Positions 46,080-57,535 of a stretch of DNA of 64,000 nt are shown here, piece by piece. The stretch spans positions 2,528,233 to 2,592,232 of the forward strand of contig NW_004955517.1 of the NCBI RefSeq assembly GCF_000276665.1. The letters run 5' to 3'. The notes under the pieces were generated by a model. The model was given only the letters and a program-made list of their open reading frames with translations. It did not search any database and was not told where the DNA came from. The translations under genes were made by a program, and so were the position numbers. Each line of letters opens with the position of its first letter. The stretch's first letter is position 1. Origin of the DNA: Chinchilla lanigera. Its lineage: Eukaryota > Chordata > Mammalia > Rodentia > Chinchillidae.

Positions 46080-46446
46080 TGTTAGTGATTTTTTTCAGTG
46101 GGTCAAAATATCCAATGCCCACAACTATGGGAGAAGAGATTTCTTTTGGTTCACAGTTCCAGAGGACTCAGTCCACGGCTGACTGGCTCCAAGGCAGAAA
46201 TGCGTTGGAAAGCTGCTTAACCCATGGCAGCCAAGAAGCAGGGGTGGAGAGGAGGGACCAGGGAGAAGAAAACATACATCCAGGATACAACCCTGCGACC
46301 ACCTCCACCCTGGTCCCAACTCCTTAACAGCACGGTCAGCCATGAATTTATCCGTGGCTAATCCCCCATGATCCAATCATTTTCCAAAAGCCCTACCTCA
46401 GAGCACATGAGACTTTGGGAGGACATTTTAGATCTAACCATAACAA
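46080..46446 (+). mobile_element. Rodent LTR-type repeat, copy 3 of 4
   Basis: 'gttcacagttccagaggact', 'cagtccacggctgactggct', 'ccaaggcagaaatgcgttgg', ending 'ttagatctaaccataaca'. The left end is diverged. Same orientation as the other copies. Confidence 0.75.
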
Positions 46447-47204
46447 CTTGTTGAGAAAAGATTTCCAGTGCTACTTTAACCAAAGGCACATTGTTGAAAG
46501 AGTCACCTATTCTTCAAATAGACATGCAGGCCTCTCACCAGGCCTACCATGCCCGTGAACCAAAGGATGGTCCTGCCCACCATTTCCACAGTCTTTAGCG
46601 GGAGGTTTTGAATCTCATGACCTTTTCATTCAGGCCACAAACGACAAGATAGCAGCAGGCGCTTGACCCATGAACAACCGATCCATAGACTGGCTATTGA
46701 CTGATGATGTGGCCTGGGGCTGATGGCTGCATCTAAAGTGAGAAAGTTGTTAGCTGAAGCAATCATCTTTCTTCCTTAGGAATTGGAAAAGAATCACGGA
46801 AACAATGCGTGGGGATGAAAAGGGGGACACGCAGTGAGAGCAGGCCACACAGGGGCTGACACAGTAATGGTGGCTCCTGAACAAGTCACTCTTGGTGCTC
46901 GCTTCTGCGAACCCCGACGTATGAGGCCTGTTTCCCATCCTTGCACATTTACTTCTGTGAGAGTTCGCCTCCATTTTTACACAGTGGACATCCCTGCAGT
47001 AGTGTTCTTTCCATGACTGCTCAGCAAGCCCATGTGGGATAATTCCCTCTGCAACCGGGACTCATGACTAAACAAGTATTTTGATGGGAGTTCTTAGAAT
47101 TTCTCCTCACAGTGGGATTTATACAGAGCCATTTACACTACAACCACTATGACCTCTAGAATTTGTTTACACATTCTGTATTCTCTTTCCCCTCTTCCTT
47201 CACT
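46447..47204. other. Unassigned sequence, no gene seen
   Basis: No repeat recognised. Balanced composition. Confidence 0.4.
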
Positions 47205-47378
47205 TCCTTGAACAAATATTTACTAAGCATCTATTCTGTGCTGGTAGGACTTGGGGATGCTCCAGGAGTCAGCCCTTATTTGAGCTCAGCACTGTTAAAT
47301 ACTGAGAATGTGCGAGGAGTGAGACAAACCAGGTTCCTCCCCTTATGGGGCATTCAGTCTGGCGGAGGAGCTGGAGTG
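47205..47378 (+). mobile_element. L2 LINE fragment
   Basis: 'tgaacaaatatttactaagc', 'atctattctgtgctggtagg', 'acttggggatgctccaggag', 'tccccttatggggcattcag' follow the L2 3' region closely. Confidence 0.8.
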
Positions 47379-48349
47379 TAGGTCTGGCATTACCAAGTAT
47401 ATTCTGACCTTGGCCTCATCTAGCAAGACTTCCCCTGATATCCACACAGACATCTCAAAGAAGAGCAATCCACCAGCTAAGTGGAGCAGGGTGAGAAGAG
47501 AGACAGAGAGTGTGCCAGGCACAGGAAGTCTCATTTGCAAACCAAAAGTCCATTAGACCAGTGAGAAGCCATCAGCAAGTTTGGCTGACTGGTTAGCTTC
47601 AGCTGCAGCTTTGTCCCAAGGAGACCCAGGGAGTGGGGTGAGGCCAGAGGGTGGAGAGTGGCTGGGGAGAACTCCACCCTCCAGGAAGCAGAGACTGGAC
47701 CCCACACCACAGGCTTAATGCTATACTATGATTTTTCTTTCTCACCTCTACCTGGGTCAGGAAGAGATATAAACCCTCTTGCCAACAGAGAACTACGAAC
47801 GATGTCTCTACCTCACCAACAGCCTAGGGCTGTTACTCTGTTCCCATCTGGGACACTCCCAAGGGCCAGGGGCAAGAGCTGGGTACCTTCCCACAGTTGA
47901 CCCCCTGAGCACATTTATCCACTGGACACACTATAACACTTTCACACACAGGCAACTGCCTATGGCTATGATTTGACAAGACCAAAAGAAATCCTCTTTC
48001 TGTACATCTCTAGAACAATCTCTGAGGACCAAGTGCCTGCAGTTTATCCCCTAGATCTCCTTCAGGTTCAACATGGGCCTCTCTAGAAAATTCTCTACAA
48101 CGTGAACATTCTAAGGAGCAGGTCCTGGAAGTCCCTGAGGCTATGGTGAAATTGAACCTAGTACTAAGAGGGTGCTCCACTAGCAGAGTAAAGCAACAGT
48201 GGATCTAGAGTTGTGAGCAGGTGTGAACTTGGATTTCCTGTTCAGAGTCTTCCTGAGACTTTGGCTTGCAGGAAGTTAGCCATAATGCTCTAAATTACTC
48301 TCTGCTTCCTACTTTGTTTTCCTAATCATCATCATAATCACTGGAATCA
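47379..48349. other. Unassigned sequence, no gene seen
   Basis: Open frames of 65-80 codons at 47658-47976 overlap in different frames. No known domain. Confidence 0.4.
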
Positions 48350-48565
48350 TCATCACTTTTATAATAATTTATTGAGCACTACTTATGGGCCAGGAGCTGT
48401 GTGAAGTACTTTCCTTAGACTACGTAGTTGATTAATTATTGTAACCCTTTAAAGTAGGAATTATTATTAGTTCTATCTCATGGGTGACAAAAACGAAGTC
48501 CAGTAAATGAGTTAACTCACCCCATGTAACCAAGCTAGGACAGAAAGAAATATAGATTGAAATCC
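48350..48565 (+). mobile_element. L2/MIR-like ancient fragment
   Basis: 'tttattgagcactacttatg', 'ggccaggagctgtgtgaagt', 'agtaggaattattattagtt', 'catgtaaccaagctaggaca' follow the ancient 'tattgagcacttactatgtgc' pattern over its full length. Confidence 0.7.
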
Positions 48566-49244
48566 TAAGAAATGTCCTTGACTCTTCCCTCTTCTGCACA
48601 TGTGGGGCCAAACACCAAATGTCTCAACAAACATAGGAATGCGTTAAGCACTGATTCTACCAGCTCACCAGGGAGGTGCTCTTTCATTGTGTATGTATGA
48701 TTCATATTCCAACTGCGTATGGTGTTTGTCAGTAATTGAGAGGCTAGAAAGTTATAATTAATGTAGCTTTAAATTACATCAAGCCCTCAATGGCAGATTG
48801 CTGTTCGTGATTTAAATGTTTTATGTTAAAATTCCCTGCCTTGTTTATACTTAGACAAAAAAGTATTGTCTCATGCATACATATTTTTAACAATAAAGGA
48901 ATGACCAGGAAATGAGATTAAGTTATTAGCTTTGTAAACAAAGTCTTTTTGTCCATATTTTAAATAAAAACATACTGTGTTTTATTGAAATTTGCTCTCT
49001 CTTGGTTGATTAGTAGGCAACAGGAAACAAAGGCACATATAAAAGACAACTGATGTTTGTTGAATTTATGTTTAAATTCAAATGTTTCTTGGACTTTTCA
49101 GAAAAGGATATATATCTATAGATCTGTATCTACAGATCTATATTTATATCACTGGGTGAGATAAACATGGCAAAATAGATGACATCGGTCCTTTAAAATC
49201 TCTTTGAGGATTAGGGGTTAGATACAGGTAGGTGTCTACTAAGT
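48566..49244. other. AT-rich, repeat-poor sequence
   Basis: No transposon recognised at 48700-49060. A 26-base near-palindrome lies at 49117-49142. Confidence 0.4.
49117..49142. repeat. Inverted repeat with 12-bp perfect arms
   Basis: 'tatagatctgta', spacer 'tc', then the exact reverse complement 'tacagatctata'. Confidence 0.95.
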
Positions 49245-49315
49245 GGGAGGAAGCAGAGTGTATCATTTAAGGGAGTGTCGTCTGGAGCGAGACGGCTCAA
49301 ATCCTGGCTTACAAT
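49245..49315 (+). mobile_element. MIR SINE 5' fragment
   Basis: 'agagtgtatcatttaaggga', 'ggagcgagacggctcaaatc' and 'ctggcttac' match the MIR start. Confidence 0.65.
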
Positions 49316-50969
49316 TTTTTTCCTATGGGTTGGTTAGCATCACTGGTTGTCCTGGTGACATGGCAGTCATACAGATGCATGATGATGCATGGCAGTGCCT
49401 GCAATACAGGCTTACATATGAAACTTACACGAGGGAGGTGCCATTCTCACTGTCCTCATTGCGAGTACAAAAGGGTGGCATATTATATTATATTGACATA
49501 CTTGTCCCTGTTGTTATCTGTAACATGAACTCTAACTGCTACTATTAACATCAAGGAAGGTATGATGTTTGCTTGGAAAGCAGCTCAGGAATGAAGGTTA
49601 TATAAATCCTCGAGCCTCCACTGAAATTAAGTAGACCTTTGCTTCCTATGCCACACATACTGTATCTTCTTTGCATTAGTTGGCCTCCAGCGGAAGACAG
49701 AGAGGCAGAACAGAAACAGAAAGTCCAGAGGCTCCAGCAGAAATGATACAGCAAAATTGGGGATGGATGTCACAGGGTAAGGACTAGAGGAATCAGGATG
49801 TTGGCCCAGTAGTTGACTCCGTAAACGGCGAATCTAGAGCTGTAGCACTGTGTTGGAGGACCATGCAAGCCCAACAGGCACCATGCTGGGCAGTTTGAGT
49901 CCATCCACTGCTCTTCGGACTGCACCAGTGGGTCCTGAGCAATGTGGGTAGGCTGGGTCTCCCACTTTCCATTTCACATGAATCCACTGTGCAACTCCAG
50001 CCTTCTTGAGAGTGGAGGAAAGAAATAGTGTGCTAGTGTAAGTTTTTAAAAAGCAAAAAAAAGATGAAAGGCTGGCAAAACATGGAAGTAGCAAAATAAA
50101 AATGATCAGTAGAACACAGGCCTATACCTGCATAGTTGTCCAGAGTAAGTCTGAAAGCAGGATACGTTTGATTTCCAATTTTTTACCACCTCCAAATGAT
50201 GGTGCAGCGGATTTGCAGGACCTATTTCATCACCAGGGAGTACATGCAAAGCCACCAGAGTCAGGGCTGTGTCTCAAATTTCTGTTTTGACCCAAAGACA
50301 CCGGCAAGTCCCCTGACCTCATTTAAGGAGAGATTAAGGATGTGGGTGGTTTGCCTGAAAAGCCTTTGAAACTGGCGAAAGCTTTTCCCTCCAGCCTTGA
50401 CTTTCATATGTTATTAAGACTAAATCTACTGTGTCCATGAGCTGCTCCTCAGGAGAGAACACAAAACTAAAGTACATCCTGCCTGAGGCTATAAATGCAG
50501 AGTGAAGGTGTCGCCTTTGGAGGTAGTGCCCGTCACAAGGTCTGTTTGTAGGAAGTAATTGGAGGCATGAGTTATGTTTGGGAATCACCCATGCGCAGGT
50601 AACTGCACAATTGTAGACATGTGACACACCGAGGTTCCTGCTTGCACGTCACATCATTTTCCAGCCCCTCCCGTTCTCTGCCCCTGCTCAACAGATCACA
50701 CCTCTGTGAATAAATCTCCTGTTTTTTCAGTTCAGCCGTATCCTACCGTGCTTTCCTCAAAGCTCATACAAATGACATAATATACATACTCACAAAACTG
50801 TATTTTCTTTTTGCAAACATGACATTGTACTCTATGCATTCCTTGGCCATCGGGTTAAATAAATCATTCACATATTGATTAAAGGCATGAATGAATGTTG
50901 TTTTGCTCTCCTTCAACAATTTTGTCAAACACAAAATAGAAACTCGTTTTTGTAATATTTCATCAAACA
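49316..50969. other. Unassigned sequence, no gene seen
   Basis: About 1.6 kb. Overlapping open frames at 49243-49548 (101 codons) begin inside the MIR, which argues against coding. Old LINE sequence is possible from about 50740. Confidence 0.4.
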
Positions 50970-51146
50970 CAGTTACATGTCTTGATCTCCAGGTCAGTGC
51001 ACATTAACTGAATTCATTCTTCTAATGGTAGCATAATATTGCACAATGTGCATCAATTGTACTTTAATTATTTTGTAGACTAGATTTACTAATGGTTTTC
51101 AGTTCTCTCCATTATAGATGGTGTTGCGGTAAATATCCTTGAATGT
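50970..51146 (-). mobile_element. L1M LINE 3' fragment, antisense
   Basis: 'taatggtagcataatattgc', 'tctctccattatagatggtg', 'tgcggtaaatatccttgaat' follow antisense L1 ('...ggctgcataatattcc ... caatgaacatccttg'). Confidence 0.65.
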
Positions 51147-51508
51147 GTTACTATGGTCTGAATATGTGTGTCACCTTCAAAATTCCCATGTTGAAGTATA
51201 ATCCCCCCCAAAGTGATGCTGTGAGACAGTCGAGCCTTTGGGAGAAGATTTTCTCATAATTCTGGAGCTTGCAAATGGGATTAGTGCCCTTAAAGATGAC
51301 TGAAGTGACCGGAGCCTTTGCTTCTGCCATGTGAGGGCAGCAAGAAGGTCTGTGAGCCTGAGAGCCGGCCTGCACCAAACCTGCCAGCAGCTGGGTCTCA
51401 GATTTGCAGCCTTCAGAACTGTGAGAGAGAGACTTCTGCGGTTTACAAGCAACCCAGTTTATGGTGATTTGTTACAGGAACCTGAGTGGACTAACACACG
51501 TGAATTTT
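51147..51508 (+). mobile_element. Ancient eutherian LTR-like repeat
   Basis: 'atggtctgaatatgtgtgtc', 'aaattcccatgttgaagtat', 'atgggattagtgcccttaaa', 'cttctgccatgtgagggcag', 'cagccttcagaactgtgaga', 'gttacaggaacctgagtgga', 'ctaacacac'. Order and spacing fit a well-known MaLR-like repeat. Confidence 0.75.
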
Positions 51509-51674
51509 TATATGTACTTTTATTTCTGCAGCATAAATGCTGAAAAGAGAAGTTTTGCAGTGTATAGATGCCAGAGACGACCACCTTTAAAGCTACTCTC
51601 TACTGCTTTGTAAAACTTCCACAGAAACAGAGAAACCAGGAGGGGTCTGTCGCTACCAGTTTACAGTTTTTGCT

Positions 51675-51758
51675 GATCGTTTGTTGTTTACCGAGCACTA
51701 TAAGGGAACTACTAGTGACAGACACAGAGACAAACAAAAGACTTACGGCCCTAAGCGA
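51675..51758 (+). mobile_element. L2 LINE fragment
   Basis: 'gtttaccgagcactataagg' and 'agacacagagacaaacaaaa' resemble the L2 'tattgagcac ... acagacaaaaatcc' block. Confidence 0.45.
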
Positions 51759-52899
51759 TCACACTCCCCCTCATTACCAGTATCTGCAGGAAAAGATACC
51801 TCTTTATGTAGTGTGTGCATGCAGAATGTTGCATACTGTTCCTTATCTGCTACTTTAAACGGTCTCAGCTAATAATGCACCACATACCCCAATATTTTTA
51901 ACTTGGCTCTTTTAAAATGTAGATCAACCAACTAATTTATTTGACTTTCAAAGTTTTTTTGTCCATTATATATGTTTTCTTCCATAAATGAGTGTGCAAC
52001 GAGTGTTCTATGAGCAAAAAGACCTTCCTTCTTAGAGCCTCTGAATCCTAGAAGAGAGAAAAGGCCGAGAATATTTTAAATGCAGTAACTACACTTCTCT
52101 TCTTTTCTCTTCAAGAAAAAAAATCTAGGATGCAGTATGACAGAGTATGATAAATTAATAAATGAATAAAATGTAATAGAGGTAGAACAAATGAAGTAAA
52201 TCATTCATTTCTGGGTGGAAGGGAGGGGAAGGAGTAAATGCAAGGGAAATCTTTGGAAACCTAACATTTAAACTAAGGTAAAAGACAAACATTTTCCCAG
52301 ACAGTGGAGCAGGTTGAGGGGCCTGGTTCAGCTCCAGCTGTCTCTTCAACATGAGTAAGTGCAGAAAGTATCCACCCAACTTCCTTAAAATGCAGAGCCG
52401 AAGGCAGCCATCACGCCAGTCTTTGCATCTGCTGTCCAAAGGTCTGTGGTTTAGACAAGGTCATCCGCACGGATCACACATCCAAACACAAAAGCAAAGG
52501 CTGTGTGATGAACAGCGGCAAAAAATTACCTTGTCAGGGACGGGAGACAACAGAGATTAAAGCTGCAGGCACGAGGCAGTGTGGGCCGGGAAGGCGTCCT
52601 GTCAGAAAACAAGGTCAGATCTCTGGGTTTTGTTTTGCAACGGAACGGATTGGTAATGGAGTTATCATCGAAATGTTTAAAGCCCCACCCTTTGGTGGAA
52701 GTGTTTACTGAATGGCTAAGTGAACGAGTGTGACTAGACTTCTGAGAAAGCCAGCTGAAAGTTTCCTGGGCTCCGAGCACTGCTTCGTTTAACGTGGCTA
52801 TAAGAAAAGCACCATCGGAATACCCAGCTCAGGATCTGCAGTCAAGCCTTGGGAAAGCTGTCTTGACGAGAATTAAGTTGATGCCCTCAGGCATTTTTA
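51759..52899. other. Unassigned sequence upstream of the CpG island
   Basis: No repeat recognised. Open frames on both strands at 52155-52780 have no known domain. GC content rises from about 52550. Confidence 0.4.
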
Positions 52900-54650
52900 T
52901 TTAAGCGTACGAACTAGGCAGACGCGATTATCTGTGGGCCGTGCAGGCAAACACGCGTCAACCCTGTGCGGTCAGTGCAGACCCAGGCCCTGCGAGCAGA
53001 GGTCCGGACGTGGAGCGGGCTGTTACATAATTTCCCAGCGACTGATGCTACGTGACGGGCTTTGAACTTTCTGTTCAGACGGGTTCACTTGCCTTTCAGA
53101 GCCCGTAGCAAGAGGAAACGTGTGACCTGCACATTTCACTCCGAATAACCGTCAGCCCGGCCAACAGTACCGGCGCGCTCTGCTGCCCCGCGAGCAACCG
53201 TTTCTGCGCCTCGCTCCTCCGCCAGGCACGGGGTCACAGGACTGGGGGTGATTTGTTTTTACGGACACCAGAGAGGCATGTAACTTTCCGCAGCCCGGGT
53301 GCCGGGAAAGCGAAGCAAAGGCGCCTCCAGGGCTCTTCCGGGGGAAATCAGAAGCGCCCTCGGGGATGCCCGGGGCAGAGGCTTTGTAGCGAGAAAGGAC
53401 GGAGTGTGGACCGCGCGGCGTGCGGCCGCCTCCGGGAGGGCTCCCAGGCCCCTCGCGGGCGGGGAGCTGTCCCGGTGCTGATCAACTTGGCGGGCTCGGC
53501 CGAGACCTTCGGCCACGCGCGGCTCAGCCCGGCCCGTCCGATCCCCNNNNNNNNNNNNNNNNNNNNNNNNNNNNNNNNNNNNNNNNNNNNNNNNNNNNNN
53601 NNNNNNNNNNNNNNNNNNNNNNNNNNNNNNNNNNNNNNNNNNNNNNNNNNNNNNNNNNNNNNNNNNNNNNNNNNNNNNNNNNNNNNNNNNNNNNNNNNNN
53701 NNNNNNNNNNNNNNNNNNNNNNNNNNNNNNNNNNNNNNNNNNNNNNNNNNNNNNNNNNNNNNNNNNNNNNNNNNNNNNNNNNNNNNNNNNNNNNNNNNNN
53801 NNNNNNNNNNNNNNNNNNNNNNNNNNNNNNNNNNNNNNNNNNNNNNNNNNNNNNNNNNNNNNNNNNNNNNNNNNNNNNNNNNNNNNNNNNNNNNNNNNNN
53901 NNNNNNNNNNNNNNNNNNNNNNNNNNNNNNNNNNNNNNNNNNNNNNNNNNNNNNNNNNNNNNNNNNNNNNNNNNNNNNNNNNNNNNNNNNNNNNNNNNNN
54001 NNNNNNNNNNNNNNNNNNNNNNNNNNNNNNNNNNNNNNNNNNNNNNNNNNNNNNNNNNNNNNNNNNNNNNNNNNNNNNNNNNNNNNNNNNNNNNNNNNNN
54101 NNNNNNNNNNNNNNNNNNNNNNNNNNNNNNNNNNNNNNNNNNNNNNNNNNNNNNNNNNNNNNNNNNNNNNNNNNNNNNNNNNNNNNNNNNNNNNNNNNNN
54201 NNNNNNNNNNNNNNNNNNNNNNNNNNNNNNNAGGCGGTGGGCGCGGCCCGCCTGAGAGCGCCTCGGGCCGCGCGCTCCCGCGGCCTCGGGGCTGGGAAAC
54301 TTGGGGCTCCTGGCCCCGCGAGCGGGCAGGCGTGGGCAGCATGATGGGCTGTGTGCGACCCTGAGGACCCTGAACAACGGAGAAACTCTGCATGCAATGG
54401 CGTTTCATCCGCTCCCCCAGCCGGGCGGTCCTCCAGGTGGCCAGGCAGCGCTGGGCGCCGGGCACCATCGGGAGAAAGTGCCCCGGCCGCACCGTGGCAC
54501 AGAGGGTCTCCTGGGGGAGAGGGCTAGGATGATGGAGGAAGCCCTGCTAGAGGCCGGGCAGAAACCCCGCGGGCCAGGCAGGCAATCCTCACCGTCGTGC
54601 CCGAGATCGGGAGAAAACTCCTTGCCCATTTTAAAGGCAGAAAATACAAA
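52900..54650. promoter_or_regulatory. CpG island, probable promoter, broken by an assembly gap
   Basis: About 43 CpGs (hand count) in the 386 bases 53161-53546, and similarly dense sequence at 54232-54330. CRE/E-box-like 'ctacgtgacggg' lies at 53049-53060 and GC-box-like motifs are present. CpG islands of this size usually mark promoters. Direction is undetermined and no first exon can be named. The open frames through it depend on unknown bases in the gap. Confidence 0.8.
53547..54231. other. Assembly gap (685 N)
   Basis: Unknown bases inside the most GC-rich part of the window. Probably a sequencing drop-out rather than biology. True length may differ. Confidence 1.
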
Positions 54651-54984
54651 TGAGGCTGGGTTTAGTCAGGGGAAAACAGCTCGGGAAGGACTAAACAAGC
54701 CCTGAAATCCAAGATCCTTTCAAATTTATGCTGTGTCCACTGAGATCTTGGCCTAAGACCTGGTCCCGGTAGGAAGCCCCCGCCTCCAATTAATCATAAC
54801 TTGGACTTTCAGGCTCACCTCCAAAGTTTTTCAAACTCTTTTCTTGCAACTTACTAAAAGGTGGTTCATATTTCTCTCGCCCTTAGTGGGTTTACTTTGC
54901 CAAATATGATTAATAAATGAATAAGTAAAAAAACCCCTTTAACGCTGTGAGCCAGAAACTGCTACGGGTTTTATAAATATGATT
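54651..54984. other. Unassigned sequence downstream of the island
   Basis: Composition falls back to AT-rich. A 134-codon plus-strand open frame (54301-54705) ends here. It has no recognised domain and its GC-rich start is typical of chance frames in islands. Confidence 0.4.
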
Positions 54985-55085
54985 TCATTTATATTCCTGA
55001 AACACACACTGGTTAGTAATACTGTCAGCCTCACTGTACGGATGAGGAAGCTGGGTTCAGTGAGGGGAGTGGCCTGCTTATAGTT
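54985..55085 (+). mobile_element. L2/MIR-like ancient fragment
   Basis: 'tttatattcctgaaacacac', 'cactgtacggatgaggaagc' and 'tgggttcagtgaggggagtg' follow the 'cccattttacagatgaggaaactgagg' pattern. Confidence 0.6.
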
Positions 55086-55136
55086 GCGGTGCTTGTACAA
55101 ATGTTTTAGTGAAGACAGACGGGAATTTTTTTGAAA

Positions 55137-55182
55137 GTCAGAAAAAGAAGAGGGAGGAGGAGAAGAGGAGGAAGGAGAAGTC
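55137..55182. repeat. Purine-rich run
   Basis: AAGAGG/GAGGAG low-complexity sequence. Confidence 0.85.
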
Positions 55183-55311
55183 CTCTTCTCTACCCCAGCA
55201 GCCCGTGTGCCCCTCCCCTGTCTTTGGACCGGATGCTGTGGATGAGGTTGGTCTCCCAGCAACACTGTCAGTCCATCTGTTTACTACAGAGATTTGCCAA
55301 AAAGGTTTGCA

Positions 55312-55345
55312 GTGTGCGTGTGTGCGTGTGTGCGTGTGTGCATGC
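55312..55345. repeat. (TGTGCG)n microsatellite
   Basis: TGCGTGTG units with some CpG. It also creates overlapping open frames on both strands at 55131-55614. Confidence 0.9.
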
Positions 55346-56429
55346 GCATGTGGATGGAGGGGGGGGGCGTGTGGAAAGGAATAGTGTGCAGCCTGGGAGG
55401 GGCGGCAGCGGGCCAAACTTGGATAAGAAAACGAGCCTTCTGTGTGGATGCCCCCTGCCCATGAGTTTGGTGAGAAAAATCTAGAAACGCAGCGGGTAAG
55501 GACTCCAGCAGGCCAGCTGCACCATCTGCAGTCTGCAGGCTTGTGCCTGCTGCTCTTCCTACATGTGGATAGAGTCTGAAACAATTGCAAGCACTCGTTT
55601 TGAAAATAAGTCATTATGCAACTACAAGGTGGGTGAGGGAGCTAACACCATCAGGTACTGCCTGCATGCCCTACAGGTTATGTTTATGGTTTTGTGGACG
55701 AGTTACTTAAGTACACAACTTGCTAGCAAGCTTTGTTTTAACCTGTAAAGTGGAAGTAACAGTATCACCCTTTGCTAGTTATTAAGATGGACTCAACTAG
55801 ATCTTGCAGATAGTGTATGTAAGGCAAAGCCTGGTACTTCTTCATCTCTCAGAATGTATCAGTTCCCCGCTTCCACCACTACCTTCCTCCAGCAGCAAAG
55901 ATAGAGACGTGGAGGACCACATCACAGGCATGGCGATGGTATCCCTGCTCTGCCTATCTCTCCTGTGTCTCTCTGTGTGCATCCCTGCCCTGGGGGACCT
56001 GGGAGAGGCCATGTGACTCGCACAGCACTGTGCACATGTCTAGGGAGAAACTTTGCGAACCAGCGTGGGATTTTCCATCTCGCTTATTTCCTTCTGTAAT
56101 GAGCATCATTTCCATGTAGAGGCTACTCTGACCGCCTAGATCGAGGCCCAAAGATGGTGCAAAGCAGAGCTGCAACTGAACCTTGCATGGATTTAAGCAA
56201 CTGAGACCACGGACTCTTTTTCCTGTTATACCTAATAGGAAACCTAAACTGATTGATAACAACCTAAGCTGACTGATAACATCTGTAGTAAATTGGCAGA
56301 CACAAAATTGGACCCTAGGTCTGTATGACCTCATTGTCCTTGCATTCGAAGACATTGTTCTTGCCCTTTGCATCACAGCCAACCAGCATTCATAGTTTAA
56401 CACCTCCTGCATGTTTAATAATGTTAATT
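55346..56429. other. Unassigned sequence, no gene seen
   Basis: Minus-strand open frames of 158 (55138-55614) and 152 codons (55954-56412) lack known domains. The first runs through the TG microsatellite. Contains the 20-bp tandem duplication at 56241-56280. Confidence 0.4.
56241..56280. repeat. Tandem duplication, 20-bp unit
   Basis: 'aacctaaactgattgataac' followed at once by 'aacctaagctgactgataac'. Two differences. Confidence 0.95.
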
Positions 56430-56590
56430 ATTTTAACAGCTAATATCAATTGGGTTCTTGCTTCAAGCAAAGTATTGCAATAAATGCTTTCCTTACTTCT
56501 TTTAAGTATCTTCATAATTTCGCTTGGATGAATATTCTATCCAGACCTAGAAAGGCTAAGTCATTTGCATGAGGTCCTTTGCATCTCTTT
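56430..56590 (+). mobile_element. L2/MIR-like ancient fragment
   Basis: 'ttgcttcaagcaaagtattg', 'aaatgctttccttacttctt', 'cctagaaaggctaagtcatt' fit the ancient pattern weakly. Confidence 0.4.
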
Positions 56591-57454
56591 AGTGAGGCAG
56601 AGCGATTTCCATAAAGCACTGTCTGCTTGTTTGCCGCTGAGTGGAGACCTTAACACAGACAAGTGTGATAGCTGAGCCTATGCCCCCAGGCCTCCTTTCA
56701 CACCCAGCATTTCTCCCTGCCTCTTCCAGCTCCCCAAACACCGTGCGAAGGAAGCCAGTATTGTGACAAATGGCACTGGAATAGCTTAGACAACAATTGC
56801 ACATTGTCAGAAAATGCTTTTCACATTCTAGAAATGTATGAGCTCCCGGCAGCTGCATCACCAAAATAACACAGAGTTCCATATCACATTTGCACTGTTA
56901 AATATTTTGTAGAGTTTGAGGTTAGAACCTCTGTATTCAGATGTGGAAATAACGTCGGTTCTCTAAAGAATTCGGTTGGGAAGAGTAGGAGAGATGACAT
57001 CAATACCGCCACAGTACTGAGTAGAACCCCCTCTCTTTTCACAGTGACTGAGTAGAACCCCTTCTCTCTTGCCCCACTGAGATGGAAGATACTTTCTCTT
57101 GAATCATAACAGACCTATTGCAATGCTTCAGTGATGATCTTAGTTGTGGTGGGTGGTAAATGGTCCATTTAAGTAGTCTATATTGACTCTGCACATCAAG
57201 GAATTTCCCAACCCATTTTTGTTTTGGACCAAGGACTGAGAGCTATGCAGAGTGGATCTCACCCTCAGTAATGATGTGAGCCCTCCAGGGGACATTTGGC
57301 AATGTCTGCAGGTATTGATGGTCACAGCTGAGTGCAGGGAGAGTGCTATAGACATCGAGGAGGTAAAGACCAGAGCTATTTCTCAACAACTTCCATTACA
57401 GAAGCCAGCTGTTGATCACAAGGAATGAGACGGGAGACATCACTCTGTAGGTTG
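56591..57454. other. Unassigned sequence, no gene seen
   Basis: No repeat family recognised apart from the short tandem duplication at 57016-57080. Confidence 0.4.
57016..57080. repeat. Tandem duplication, about 31-bp unit
   Basis: 'actgagtagaacccc' occurs at 57016 and 57047, each followed by a CT-rich stretch. A third 'actgag' starts at 57076. Confidence 0.85.
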
Positions 57455-57535
57455 GCTTACTCATTCAGCGAGTAAGGACCGAGTCGGTGTTACACGCAAG
57501 TGCAGTACTGCTCTAGGTGCTATAAATAGTTTGCC
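57455..57535 (+). mobile_element. L2 LINE fragment
   Basis: 'ttactcattcagcgagtaag' and 'gtactgctctaggtgctata' match the L2 'cattcaacaaatattt ... ctgttctaggtgctgg' block. Confidence 0.6.

Noticed and set aside
46895..46908. Possible U6 snRNA pseudogene, 'gtgctcgcttctgc'
   Set aside because: Only the first dozen bases match the U6 start. The following sequence does not.
53253..54492. Five open frames of 314-372 codons across the CpG island
   Set aside because: More than 220 codons of each are unknown bases from the N gap. The known ends are GC-rich and match no protein I recognise.
54301..54705. 134-codon plus-strand frame at the right side of the island
   Set aside because: No known domain, and GC-rich islands often carry chance frames. 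It could be a true exon, but nothing supports it.
55138..55614. 158-codon minus-strand frame
   Set aside because: It reads through the TG/CG microsatellite and a purine run. Composition explains its length.
55954..56412. 152-codon minus-strand frame
   Set aside because: No domain, no splice or start context, and a tandem duplication inside.
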